Shown here: piece after piece, positions 10,057 through 17,820 of the stretch
Layout of the letters: each line of letters starts with the position of its first letter
Position numbering within the stretch: position 1 is the stretch's first letter
NCBI RefSeq assembly: GCF_019218745.1
Contig: NZ_JAHUXA010000019.1
Coordinates: forward strand, 1 to 64,000
Source: Enterobacter sp. ENT03
GTDB lineage: Bacteria > Pseudomonadota > Gammaproteobacteria > Enterobacterales > Enterobacteriaceae
Direction: 5' to 3'
Length of the DNA stretch: 64,000 nucleotides
Notes under the pieces: generated by a model
What the model saw: the letters and a program-made list of their open reading frames with translations, nothing else
Told to the model about the DNA's origin: nothing
The model's database searches: none
Position numbers and translations under genes: made by a program

Positions 10057-10860
10057 TTAGAAACCGGACATCTTCGGAAGGCTGTGAACGGTGCCATCAC
10101 CGACTTTCACATCCAGAATATTGGCGATCTTTTTGGCTATCAGCTCAATATCAAACGCTGCCGCAGAAGTCGGGCTGAAATCGAAGACCGACTGTTGCGA
10201 GGCGTTAGCTTCCCCGACGCTTTCATCACGATGCACGATACCGATCAGGCGCTCGCCCAGCCGCTGCTCCATAAACGCCGTGACGTCGCGGCTAATTTGC
10301 CGACGGCTGTCACTCTGGTTCAGCACAATGTAATGCCCCGCTTTGCGGTTCAGCACATCGCCGGTAAGACGGTGATTTTCTACCTGCGGTAATAAAGAGA
10401 GCGAGGCGGTATCGGCCAGCAATGTCACCAGATGCAGATCCGCAAGGCGTGACATCGCTTTTAATGCCGGAGAGGGACCGGGCGGGAAATCCGCGATAAT
10501 AATTAACCCTGGATAATTCAGCAGCGTGTTCAGACCGCGCGTCAGAAAATGCGCGTCGTGCGTCAGGCGATCCTCAAAAACTTCGCGCTGGGCTTCGGTG
10601 GCATCGCCATAGGGCAGCACGAACATGTTGCTTCCTGCGGAGAGCACAAACTGGCTCCAGTCGGCCAGCTCCGCCGCGCGGGCAACAAAACCACGGCCAT
10701 CGGCAAGGGGCACGCCGAAATGCAGGCGTAGCGCGTTCTGCACGTCAAAATCGAGCGCCAGCACTTTGCTTCCCGTCCGCGCCAGCGCGTAGGCGAGATT
10801 TGCCGTCATGGTTGTTTTTCCGACACCGCCCTTGGGCGAACAGACACAGATCAACGGCAT
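10057..10860 (-). CDS. bcsQ: ParA/MinD-like ATPase BcsQ of the cellulose operon
   Basis: BcsQ is a MinD/ParA-type ATPase that helps localise or assemble the cellulose secretion complex at the pole. A deviant Walker A motif KGGVGKTT lies at residues 10-17, and ADFPPGPS near residue 125 is the Walker B/switch region. The length of 267 residues is intact; E. coli K-12 laboratory strains carry a nonsense mutation in this gene, which is absent here. The start overlaps the end of the upstream bcsO-like gene by ten bases, so the two are probably translationally coupled. Confidence 0.95.
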   Translation of the reverse strand: MPLICVCSPKGGVGKTTMTANLAYALARTGSKVLALDFDVQNALRLHFGVPLADGRGFVARAAELADWSQFVLSAGSNMFVLPYGDATEAQREVFEDRLTHDAHFLTRGLNTLLNYPGLIIIADFPPGPSPALKAMSRLADLHLVTLLADTASLSLLPQVENHRLTGDVLNRKAGHYIVLNQSDSRRQISRDVTAFMEQRLGERLIGIVHRDESVGEANASQQSVFDFSPTSAAAFDIELIAKKIANILDVKVGDGTVHSLPKMSGF

Positions 10861-11420
10861 GAAGCGATCCTTTCTAACAGCGATTTGAGGGGCTGATTTT
10901 TTTCGGCGGCCGGTTTCGTCTCTGCGACTTTCGGCGCGAACAGCTGTGCAAAGTTAACGGGTGCGGCGGCAGGCGCAGGCGCAACGGGCCGTTGAGGGAC
11001 CGCGGCAACCGCAAGCGGTTCAGGTGCAGGTGGCACCACTGGCGTGACGGCAGCAGGCGCTGATACGGGTTCAGGCGCGGCAGAGAGCTGCGAGGCGACG
11101 TCCTGGAATAGCGAGCTGGCCGTAGAGACAGAGGCGGGTGTTGATGCCGGCAGCGCATGACTGACGTTATCAGCTGGCGGCGTGGTGGCGTTTACCGCGA
11201 AGATCTCAGGATTAACCGCCTGGGGAATGGCTGCCGATACGTGACCGCCCATCGCCAGCGTCGATTCCTCTGTCGCTGGCGACAGTTGATTGATAATTGC
11301 CCAATTTCCCTGCTCGCTTCCATGATGTTGAGAGGACAGATCCTTAAAATCGAGATGTTGGGTGCGGGTCTTATCCTTAAACCTCTGCAAATCATCATAA
11401 TGATTCATAGTTATACTCAT
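10851..11420 (-). CDS. bcsO: proline-rich cellulose biosynthesis protein, BcsO-like
   Basis: The first gene of the operon encodes 189 residues. The hydrophilic N-terminus (YDDLQRFK) is followed by a low-complexity middle part rich in Ala, Pro and Val (about residues 85-165) and a conserved-looking C-terminal tail PLKSLLERIAS. This layout fits BcsO, reported upstream of bcsQ in type I operons of enterobacteria, whose exact role is unclear. It could also be a divergent BcsP or BcsR relative acting with BcsQ. I used the first ATG; a second ATG four codons downstream (11408) is equally possible because neither has a strong ribosome-binding site. Confidence 0.7.
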   Translation of the reverse strand: MSITMNHYDDLQRFKDKTRTQHLDFKDLSSQHHGSEQGNWAIINQLSPATEESTLAMGGHVSAAIPQAVNPEIFAVNATTPPADNVSHALPASTPASVSTASSLFQDVASQLSAAPEPVSAPAAVTPVVPPAPEPLAVAAVPQRPVAPAPAAAPVNFAQLFAPKVAETKPAAEKNQPLKSLLERIASCR

Positions 11421-11772
11421 GATTTACAAATAGAAAATGTAACCATCACCGTTTAATGCTTCTTAAAAGCATTTCACTGATAAGGTGGCGTAATTAATAA
11501 TAACGTGCGGATATAATAACTGGGTAAAGCGTTAAGCTATTTTAGCGGGTGGTTTTATAGGGGCTTTTTTACCCCGCTATTCAACGGCAGCAAATATATA
11601 AACTTTGCCCGCCAGGACGCTATCTTTTTTTAATGTCAGAATAAGTAAAGTCTTATGCACTCATGAAAAACATATTCCTGGTGCAAAGTATTATCTTATC
11701 TGAAATGGTCAGTCTTTTGCATTAATAACATAGCGTAAAGGAGAGTTTTAAGCAGCCCTGCGGGTAGGTAAG
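11421..11772 (-). promoter_or_regulatory. upstream region of the bcs operon
   Basis: This 350-base AT-rich stretch contains no convincing gene and should hold the bcs promoter, read leftward. A 7-bp inverted repeat TAGCGGG/CCCGCTA spans about 11539-11577 and encloses a GGGG/CCCC pair, a possible structured leader or regulator site. No clear promoter hexamers can be picked by eye. Confidence 0.4.
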
Positions 11773-11798
11773 TGCCGGGCGGCGCATGCTGCCCGGCA
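11773..11798. repeat. REP-type palindrome downstream of hipT
   Basis: TGCCGGGC (11773-11780) and GCCCGGCA (11791-11798) form an 8-bp GC-rich stem of REP type just past the hipT stop codon. It could protect the 3' end of the hip mRNA or separate it from bcs. Confidence 0.65.
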
Positions 11799-11807
11799 AT
11801 AAAGCAT

Positions 11808-12842
11808 TTAAATCGGGGGTTCATCGATCAGGCTCAAACGGCCCAGGCGCTGGCGGAAACAGCCGAGAACGGCATTAACATGCGCCTCAGACATAAAAGA
11901 ATCCCTGTACGTGCGCTCAACGAGCGCTTCCTCTTTTTTTAATTTATCGAACAGGCTGAGAATGAGCTTTTTAGCCAGACCCATCGACTCCCCCAGCAGC
12001 AGGAAATCGTCTCCCAGATACTCCCCGTACTGGGTTTTAAACCCCGGCGCTAACTCGGCTTCACCTTCTTCACAGGCTAACAGCGGCAAGGCCAGATAAC
12101 CGGATGCAAAAGCCTCTGCGTAAGGCGTGACCGACACAAAATCATACACCGGTGCGAGAAGTGGCTGACCGCCGGGCGGCAGGATCAGCCCGAAATTACG
12201 CAGGTGCATATCGTTGTTGCCCAACAGATACGCATACAGGATGCGGCGGAAGAGATCGATTTTAAACGCGAGGTTATCGTTAACGTTTTTCGTTATAAAA
12301 TGGGCGATCTGTTGATAGCTGACGTACTGCTTACCATCATCGCCTGTTTTACCGTATTTCTCGTGAATGCCCATTGCCCCGTCGAGCTGTTCCTGGTGCA
12401 ACGGTGCGCCTGCCTCATCGCGGTCAAAGCGGCGGATCACAAACGCATATTCCGGCACATCTCTCTCATTTTCCGGGGCGAATTTCACCAGCCCGTGCGG
12501 GGGAACGGCGAAGCCCAGCCGCGACATCAGCGTCATGGTGGCATGTTCATTTTCCGCAAGGTCCGGAAATTCAGCCGGCGAGGGTTTAAGAATGAACTCG
12601 CCCTGATGATCCACTACCTGAAAAATATCGTCCTGCAACACCATCTGTAATTTCGGCTGATAGCCTGAGATGCTCATTCCCTTCTGCACACCGGGCAATT
12701 CCTGCACAAACTGGCTACGGGTAAAAGGAAGCTGCGGATCGGTTTTTGACGAGCCGCTCAGGTGTTTTAATCCGCGGGCGGAATAGCCCGATACCTGATC
12801 TTTTACCGCCAGTGGAGTAAGTAAAATGCGGCAAAATGACAT
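11808..12842 (-). CDS. hipT: HipT-type serine/threonine kinase toxin
   Basis: HipT is a shortened HipA-family kinase lacking the N-terminal subdomain, which is supplied in trans by HipS. E. coli HipT inhibits growth by phosphorylating tryptophanyl-tRNA synthetase. I chose the ATG at 12842, which overlaps the hipS stop as TGATG; a GTG one codon upstream is possible. From that ATG, the Gly-rich loop GMSISGYQPK places serines at 57 and 59, the positions of the two autophosphorylated serines of E. coli HipT (SIS motif). The catalytic Asp is in GNNDMHLRN (about 211) and the metal-binding Asp in PVYDF (about 234). All kinase residues are present, so the toxin is probably active. Target and toxicity are inferred from the family. 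Confidence 0.9.
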   Translation of the reverse strand: MSFCRILLTPLAVKDQVSGYSARGLKHLSGSSKTDPQLPFTRSQFVQELPGVQKGMSISGYQPKLQMVLQDDIFQVVDHQGEFILKPSPAEFPDLAENEHATMTLMSRLGFAVPPHGLVKFAPENERDVPEYAFVIRRFDRDEAGAPLHQEQLDGAMGIHEKYGKTGDDGKQYVSYQQIAHFITKNVNDNLAFKIDLFRRILYAYLLGNNDMHLRNFGLILPPGGQPLLAPVYDFVSVTPYAEAFASGYLALPLLACEEGEAELAPGFKTQYGEYLGDDFLLLGESMGLAKKLILSLFDKLKKEEALVERTYRDSFMSEAHVNAVLGCFRQRLGRLSLIDEPPI

Positions 12843-13153
12843 CACGCCTCCGTACCTTTCAGTTGCACTGCGCCAATCAGGTTTTTTCCGTTATCGATCA
12901 GCATTCCCAGCAGATCGTTTTCATCGCGCTTTAATAACTGGCTGTAGCGGTTTTTGAGCCAGCCTTCTGGCGCGAGGGAGGTAAAATAGGGATGCAACGT
13001 GGCGCTGAAAAACTGGCGCTGGCTGACGGGCAGGCTTAACGACAAGGGTGGCCCGCTGTATTCCGGGTAATAGCTGAACAGATAGCCCTGCTCATCCTGC
13101 ACCAGCTCGCCAATAGCCACGCCATAGAGCAAAACAGTTACACGTCGGTGCAT
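12842..13153 (-). CDS. hipS: HipS antitoxin (HipA N-subdomain-1 protein)
   Basis: This 103-residue protein corresponds to the N-terminal subdomain of full-length HipA and is encoded separately in HipBST systems. In E. coli HipS acts as the antitoxin by inserting Trp65 into the HipT active-site cleft; here a tryptophan is at position 65 within APEGWLKNRY. Its start lies 16 bases inside hipB and its stop overlaps hipT, a strictly coupled three-gene order. It is not the broken front half of a hipA pseudogene: the reading frames are clean, the overlap is a coupling arrangement, and the key Trp and SIS motifs are intact. Confidence 0.9.
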   Translation of the reverse strand: MHRRVTVLLYGVAIGELVQDEQGYLFSYYPEYSGPPLSLSLPVSQRQFFSATLHPYFTSLAPEGWLKNRYSQLLKRDENDLLGMLIDNGKNLIGAVQLKGTEA

Positions 13154-13461
13154 AGTTTGACTCCCAGCGTTTTCGCGATGAGAAAAACAGTGCCAAATTT
13201 GACCCCTTCGGGATCTTTAAACAGCCGTTTTAGCGTGGAGGTAGAGACGCCGGTCTGCAGCTCAAGCGTATCCAAATCGATCCCCAGCGCTTTGCGCCTC
13301 GCGTTCAGGCGCTGCCCAAGATCAGGGATCTCATCAACGGGCTGGACAGACATCGACGCATCAAATACCTGCTGCCGGATGACATCCTGTTGAAGTTCAT
13401 CCAGTGCGTGGCGCAAAGACTGAAGCTTTTCAACAAGGTTTTTTCCGCTAATAGAGTTCAT
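13138..13461 (-). CDS. hipB: HipB transcriptional regulator of the hipBST operon
   Basis: The protein is 107 residues. An N-terminal helical extension (1-45) precedes an Xre/HipB-type helix-turn-helix (about 50-104) with the recognition region TGVSTSTLKRLF. HipB is expected to repress its own promoter and assemble with HipS and HipT. In E. coli HipBST, HipB augments neutralisation but HipS is the main antitoxin. It is the first gene of the operon, downstream of a well-formed sigma-70 promoter. Confidence 0.88.
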   Translation of the reverse strand: MNSISGKNLVEKLQSLRHALDELQQDVIRQQVFDASMSVQPVDEIPDLGQRLNARRKALGIDLDTLELQTGVSTSTLKRLFKDPEGVKFGTVFLIAKTLGVKLCTDV

Positions 13462-13489
13462 ATAAGACCTATATTTTATTAATTAACCT

Positions 13490-13518
13490 TTTATAGTTTA
13501 AAAAAGAAACAAAATCAA
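13490..13518 (-). promoter_or_regulatory. hipBST promoter
   Basis: Read leftward, TTGATT (complement of 13513-13518) and TATAAA (complement of 13490-13495) are separated by exactly 17 bases, a near-consensus sigma-70 promoter 29 bases upstream of hipB. Similar half-sites AGATCCTAT and AGACCTATA flank the promoter as an imperfect inverted pair and may be HipB operators. Confidence 0.7.
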
Positions 13519-13572
13519 TAAATAGGATCTTTAATAACCCTTTTCGCTTCATTCTCGATAATAAAAGGCCAT

Positions 13573-13602
13573 AAAAAAACCGAAGCACGATGGCTCCGGT
13601 TT
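13573..13602 (-). terminator. dpp operon intrinsic terminator
   Basis: On the minus strand AAACCGGAGC pairs with GCTTCGGTTT (one G-U pair) around a 6-base loop, followed by a run of seven T. It ends the dppABCDF transcript and separates it from the hip locus. Confidence 0.85.
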
Positions 13603-13654
13603 GATTTTCGCCGTGTAGCGCTGCGCTTACACCGGCCTGGGGTTTGGTGGGGCT

Positions 13655-13687
13655 GTAGGCCCGGCAAGCAAGCGCCGCCGGGCAGGG
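13655..13687. repeat. REP-type palindrome downstream of dppF
   Basis: GCCCGGC (13659-13665) and GCCGGGC (13677-13683) form a REP-like stem a few bases after the dppF stop codon. It is probably an mRNA 3'-end stabiliser. Confidence 0.65.
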
Positions 13688-13691
13688 TTGA

Positions 13692-14711
13692 TTACCCGTG
13701 GACGATCGGCTTTTCGCCGTTCTCATCCTGGTCCACCGCGAAGCAGGCGACCAGCTGGCCGCCGTACTCTTTCAACTGCGGCTGCAACTGGGTGCAGGGG
13801 CCGAAGCGACGAACACAACGGGCGTTAAAGGCACAGCCCGGCGGCGGATTCAGCGGGCTTGGCAGCTCACCGGTCAGCTTGATACGTTCGCGACGGTCGT
13901 CCGGGTTCAGACGCGGTGTGGCAGAAAGCAACGCCTGGGTGTACGGATGACGCGGGTTGGAGAAAATCTGCTCTTTGGTGCCCTTCTCCACGCAGCGGCC
14001 GAGGTACATCACCATGACTTCATCGGCGATGTGTTCGACCACAGAGAGATCGTGAGAGATAAACACATAAGACAGCCCCAGATCCTGCTGCAAATCCATC
14101 ATCAGGTTCAGCACCTGCGCGCGCACGGATACGTCCAGCGCCGACACCGGTTCATCGGCGATGACCACGTCCGGATCGAGCATCAGCCCGCGGGCAATGG
14201 CGATACGCTGACGCTGACCGCCAGAGAACATATGCGGGTAGCGGTCGTAATGTTCGGTTTTCAGGCCGACTTTCGCCATCATCGCCAGCGCTTTTTCACG
14301 GCGCTCGGCCTTGCTCAGCGTGGTGTTGATTTGCAGCGGCTCTTCCAGGATCTGCCCCACTTTTTTACGCGGGTTCAGGGAACCGTACGGGTTCTGGAAG
14401 ACGATCTGAATTTTTTGACGACGCAGTTTTTCGGCGCTCACATCGGGCTTGAGCAGATCCTGGCCCTGATAGTAAAGCTCGCCGCCGGTCGGCACTTCGA
14501 TCATCGTCAGCAGACGACCGAGCGTGGATTTCCCACAGCCGGATTCGCCCACCACCGCCAGCGTTTTACCGCGCTCCAGTGAAAAAGAGACGCCGTCCAG
14601 CGCTTTTACCAGGCGTTCCGGGGCAAACAGCCCTTTCTTCACCGGGTAGTGTTTTTTCAGGTCGATAGCCTGCAACAGCGGTTGTTGCAGGGTGGCCTCA
14701 TGCGTACTCAT
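13692..14711 (-). CDS. dppF: dipeptide ABC transporter ATP-binding subunit DppF
   Basis: This is one of the two ATPases energising dipeptide (and haem) import by DppABCDF. The Walker A motif is GESGCGKST, the signature is FSGGQRQR, and Walker B is VVIADEP. A C-terminal oligopeptide/dipeptide extension with the CAFNARC-type cysteines is present. The start is [11 protein letters not shown] at 14711, matching E. coli DppF and preceded by GGGAGG; an upstream in-frame ATG would add 18 unconserved residues. It overlaps the end of dppD by 14 bases. Confidence 0.96.
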   Translation of the reverse strand: MSTHEATLQQPLLQAIDLKKHYPVKKGLFAPERLVKALDGVSFSLERGKTLAVVGESGCGKSTLGRLLTMIEVPTGGELYYQGQDLLKPDVSAEKLRRQKIQIVFQNPYGSLNPRKKVGQILEEPLQINTTLSKAERREKALAMMAKVGLKTEHYDRYPHMFSGGQRQRIAIARGLMLDPDVVIADEPVSALDVSVRAQVLNLMMDLQQDLGLSYVFISHDLSVVEHIADEVMVMYLGRCVEKGTKEQIFSNPRHPYTQALLSATPRLNPDDRRERIKLTGELPSPLNPPPGCAFNARCVRRFGPCTQLQPQLKEYGGQLVACFAVDQDENGEKPIVHG

Positions 14712-15690
14712 AGTTCGGCCTCCCGGCATCATCGAGTGGGTAGTGACATTTAGACTGACGGCCATCGCTCAGCGTATTCAGATCCGGCTCGTCAACGCGG
14801 CAGCGATCGGTGGCATACGGGCAGCGCGGGTTCAGCAGACAGCCGTTCGGACGGTCGTATTTGCCCGGCACCACGCCTGGCAGCGAGGCCAGACGCGCTT
14901 TGTCCTGCGCAAACTCAGGCAGTGCGCGCAGCAACGCCTGGGTGTACGGATGACGCGGCGCGCGGAAAATATCCGTAGCCTTGCCGGTTTCCACCACCTG
15001 ACCGGCGTACATCACAATAATTTTATGCGCGGCTTCCGCCACCAGCGCCAGATCGTGGGTGATGAGGATCAGCGCCATGTTTTCCCTTTGCTGAAGTTCC
15101 AGCAAAAGTTCGATGATCTGCGCCTGAATAGTCACATCCAGCGCGGTGGTCGGTTCGTCGGCAATCAGCAGCTTCGGACGACAGGCGATAGCCATCGCAA
15201 TCATCACGCGCTGGCTCATGCCGCCGGAGAGCTGGTGCGGGTAAACGTCCAGACGCGAGGCCGGATCGGGAATACCCACCTGGTTTAACAGGTCGATGGC
15301 CCGCTGGCGGCGGGTTTTCTTGTTGCCGCCCTGATGCACCTTGATAGCTTCCATGATCTGGAAACCGACCGTGTAGCACGGGTTAAGGCTGGTCATCGGA
15401 TCCTGGAAAATCATCGCCACTTCCGCGCCCACCAGACTGCGGCGCTCTCTCTCGGAGATGCGCTTTAAGTCCTGGCCGTTGAATTCCAGCTTATCGGCCA
15501 TTACGCGGCCTGGGAAATCAATCAGTCCCATGATCGCCAGCGAGCTGACGGATTTACCGGAGCCGGATTCGCCCACGATGCCAACCACTTCACCCTGCTC
15601 AACGCTGTAGCTTATGCGGTCTACGGCACGGAACGGTGTCCCTTCGTCGCCGAAGTGCACCGATAATTTATCTATATTTAATAACGCCAT
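14698..15690 (-). CDS. dppD: dipeptide ABC transporter ATP-binding subunit DppD
   Basis: The partner ATPase of DppF, bound to the cytoplasmic side of DppB/DppC. Walker A is GESGSGKS, the signature LSGGMSQR, Walker B LLIADEP. The C-terminal CPYATDRC-type cysteines are typical of the Opp/Dpp ATPase subfamily, some members of which bind an iron-sulfur cluster. The length is 330 residues, three longer than E. coli DppD. It follows dppC by 11 bases. Confidence 0.96.
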   Translation of the reverse strand: MALLNIDKLSVHFGDEGTPFRAVDRISYSVEQGEVVGIVGESGSGKSVSSLAIMGLIDFPGRVMADKLEFNGQDLKRISERERRSLVGAEVAMIFQDPMTSLNPCYTVGFQIMEAIKVHQGGNKKTRRQRAIDLLNQVGIPDPASRLDVYPHQLSGGMSQRVMIAMAIACRPKLLIADEPTTALDVTIQAQIIELLLELQQRENMALILITHDLALVAEAAHKIIVMYAGQVVETGKATDIFRAPRHPYTQALLRALPEFAQDKARLASLPGVVPGKYDRPNGCLLNPRCPYATDRCRVDEPDLNTLSDGRQSKCHYPLDDAGRPNYEYA

Positions 15691-15701
15691 TTCGTAGCCC
15701 T

Positions 15702-16604
15702 TTACTGCTTGAGTTTGGGGTCGAGCGCATCACGCAAGCCGTCACCCATCAGGTTAAATGCCAGCACCGTCAGCAGGATCGCCAGACCCGGGAAGGTCAC
15801 GACCCACCAGGCGCTTTGTGCGAACTGCAACACGTCAGAGAGCATGGTGCCCCACTCTGGTGTTGGCGGTTGCGCACCCATGCCGAGGAAGCCAAGGGCG
15901 GCCATATCGAGAATGGCGTTCGAGAAGCCAAGCGATGCCTGAACAATCAGCGGCGCAAGGCAGTTAGGGAAGATGTTAACGAACATCTGGCGCATCGCAC
16001 CGGCTCCGGCGACGCGGGAGGCGGTGACGTAATCACGGTTCACTTCCACCATCACGGCGGCGCGGGTTAAGCGCACGTAGTGAGGTAGCGCCACGAAGGT
16101 CAGCGCCAGCGAGGCGTTGACTATCGATGGCCCGAAGACCGCCACCAGCACCAGCGCGAGCAGCAGGCTCGGCAGCGCCAGCATGATGTCGACCACGCGC
16201 ATGATGATGTTATCAACCAGGCCGCCGAAATAACCGGCGATAAGGCCGAGGATAATTCCCGACACCAGCGACAGTACTACCACCAGACAGCCAACCAGCA
16301 GCGACAGGCGCGCACCGTACATCAGGCGTGACATGACATCGCGGCCTACGTCATCGGTACCCAGCAGATGCGCCCAGCTGCCGCCTTCCTGCCACACCGG
16401 CGGCGCGAGCAGGGAATCACGGAACTGGTCAGCCGGGTTATAAGGCGCGATCCAGTTGGCAAAGATGGCAATAATCAGTACCACGACGACATACGCCAGG
16501 CCGACTACTGCCCCTTTGTTGCGTTTAAAATAGTGCCAGAACTCCTGCATCGGGGTCATCGGCACCGGTGCAGACACCGCTTTATTTTCAGTAACTTGTG
16601 ACAT
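15702..16604 (-). CDS. dppC: dipeptide ABC transporter permease DppC
   Basis: Inner-membrane permease of the dipeptide transporter, pairing with DppB. The 300-residue protein has an N-terminal OppC-type cytoplasmic segment, six predicted transmembrane helices and the EAA loop region ([18 protein letters not shown]) that contacts the ATPases. Length and sequence agree with E. coli DppC. It lies 9 bases after dppB. Confidence 0.96.
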   Translation of the reverse strand: MSQVTENKAVSAPVPMTPMQEFWHYFKRNKGAVVGLAYVVVVLIIAIFANWIAPYNPADQFRDSLLAPPVWQEGGSWAHLLGTDDVGRDVMSRLMYGARLSLLVGCLVVVLSLVSGIILGLIAGYFGGLVDNIIMRVVDIMLALPSLLLALVLVAVFGPSIVNASLALTFVALPHYVRLTRAAVMVEVNRDYVTASRVAGAGAMRQMFVNIFPNCLAPLIVQASLGFSNAILDMAALGFLGMGAQPPTPEWGTMLSDVLQFAQSAWWVVTFPGLAILLTVLAFNLMGDGLRDALDPKLKQ

Positions 16605-16613
16605 GATGGCCCC

Positions 16614-17633
16614 TTACTTCTTATGTCGAATACGCGGGTTCACCACGCCGTAGAGCAGATCGACCAGCAGGTTGACGAGAATAATCATCGTCGCCACCAG
16701 CAGTACGCCCCCCTGCACCACCGGATAATCGCGGCGTTGCAGCGCGTCGATCAACCAGCGTCCCAGTCCCGGCCAGGAGAAAATCGTCTCGGTCAGGATG
16801 GCCCCCGCCAGCATGGTGCCGACCTGTAAGCCAATCACCGTGACGACCGGCAGCATGGCGTTACGCAGCGCATGCACCACGATCACGCGCATCCGGGTCA
16901 GGCCTTTCGCGCGGGCGGTACGGATATAGTCTTCACCCAGCACTTCCAGCATTGATGAGCGGGTCATACGCACGATCACCGCCAGCGGGATGGTGCCGAG
17001 CACCACCGCAGGCAGGATCATATGCGCCACCGCATCAATGAAGTTGCCCTCTTCACCCCAGATGGCGGTGTCGATCAGCATAAAGCCGGTCAGCGGATTG
17101 CTGTCATCAAGGAAAACCATGTCGCTGACGCGCCCGGAGACCGGGGTCAGGTTGAGTTGCACCGACACCAGCATGATCAGCATCATGCCCCACCAGAAGA
17201 TCGGCATGGAGTAACCCGCCAGCGCGATGCTCACGGCAGTGTGATCAAAGATGGAACCGCGTTTAACGGCGGCGAGAACGCCCACCGGGATACCCACGGC
17301 GACGGCAAATATCATGGCGCAGACACCGAGTTCCAGCGTCGCTTTAAAACGCGGCACGAACTCGTCCCACACCGGGAGACGGCTCTTAAGCGAAACCCCT
17401 AAATCACCATGCAACACGCCCCACACATAGTTGACGTACTGCTGCCACATCGGCTTGTCCAGGCCAAGCTCGGCCAGCAACTGCGCGTGACGCTCAGGGG
17501 AGATACCACGCTCACCCGCCATGATCATGACCGGGTCGCCCGGGATCATATGGACAAAGGCAAAAGTGAGAAGGGTGATACCGATAAACGTAGGGATGAC
17601 AAGCCCCAGACGTCGGAGGATGAACTGCAACAT
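16614..17633 (-). CDS. dppB: dipeptide ABC transporter permease DppB
   Basis: The second inner-membrane permease, 339 residues with the start MLQFILRRLG as in E. coli. The frame stays open for 58 codons upstream, but that part is intergenic REP sequence and was excluded. Transmembrane helices and the EAA loop (TARAKGLTRMRVIVVHALRN) are clear. The roughly 190-base gap with REP sequence between dppA and dppB probably lets the binding protein be made in excess over the membrane parts. Confidence 0.96.
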   Translation of the reverse strand: MLQFILRRLGLVIPTFIGITLLTFAFVHMIPGDPVMIMAGERGISPERHAQLLAELGLDKPMWQQYVNYVWGVLHGDLGVSLKSRLPVWDEFVPRFKATLELGVCAMIFAVAVGIPVGVLAAVKRGSIFDHTAVSIALAGYSMPIFWWGMMLIMLVSVQLNLTPVSGRVSDMVFLDDSNPLTGFMLIDTAIWGEEGNFIDAVAHMILPAVVLGTIPLAVIVRMTRSSMLEVLGEDYIRTARAKGLTRMRVIVVHALRNAMLPVVTVIGLQVGTMLAGAILTETIFSWPGLGRWLIDALQRRDYPVVQGGVLLVATMIILVNLLVDLLYGVVNPRIRHKK

Positions 17634-17723
17634 AACCCGGATTCTCTGTAGTGACACCGTCAACGACGTGTCTGTATTGCTCACAAATCTTATCCCGCGC
17701 GAAAACCGCTCGGGTAAAGCATT

Positions 17724-17792
17724 ATGCCGGATGGCGCTGCGCTTATCCGGCCTACGGGCGTAGACCTGGGCAAGCGTAGCGCCGCCGGGCAT
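17724..17792. repeat. REP/BIME element between dppA and dppB
   Basis: Two REP-like modules lie back to back: a GCCGGATGGCGCTGCGCTTATCCGGC-type stem, split by an interval from a GGGC...GCCGCCGGGCA module. In the dpp mRNA this structure would stabilise the upstream dppA message and reduce read-through. Confidence 0.7.
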
Positions 17793-17810
17793 GGGGTGCG
17801 TGAGCACCCC
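17793..17810 (-). terminator. hairpin after dppA (partial attenuator)
   Basis: GGGGTGC and GCACCCC form a 7-bp stem with a 4-base loop ten bases past the dppA stop. There is no T-run, so it is more likely a 3'-end stabiliser or attenuator than a full terminator. Confidence 0.5.
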
Positions 17811-17820
17811 TGGGTTTTAA

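Noticed and set aside
11808-13153. hipS and hipT as a frameshifted, broken hipA
   Set aside because: The two frames meet in a TGATG coupling overlap, both are otherwise intact, and the HipS Trp65 and HipT SIS motif are specific to the split HipBST type.
13469-13726. 85-residue minus-strand open frame between hipB and dppF
   Set aside because: It runs through the dpp terminator, a REP element and the hip promoter, has no ribosome-binding site and no recognisable motif.
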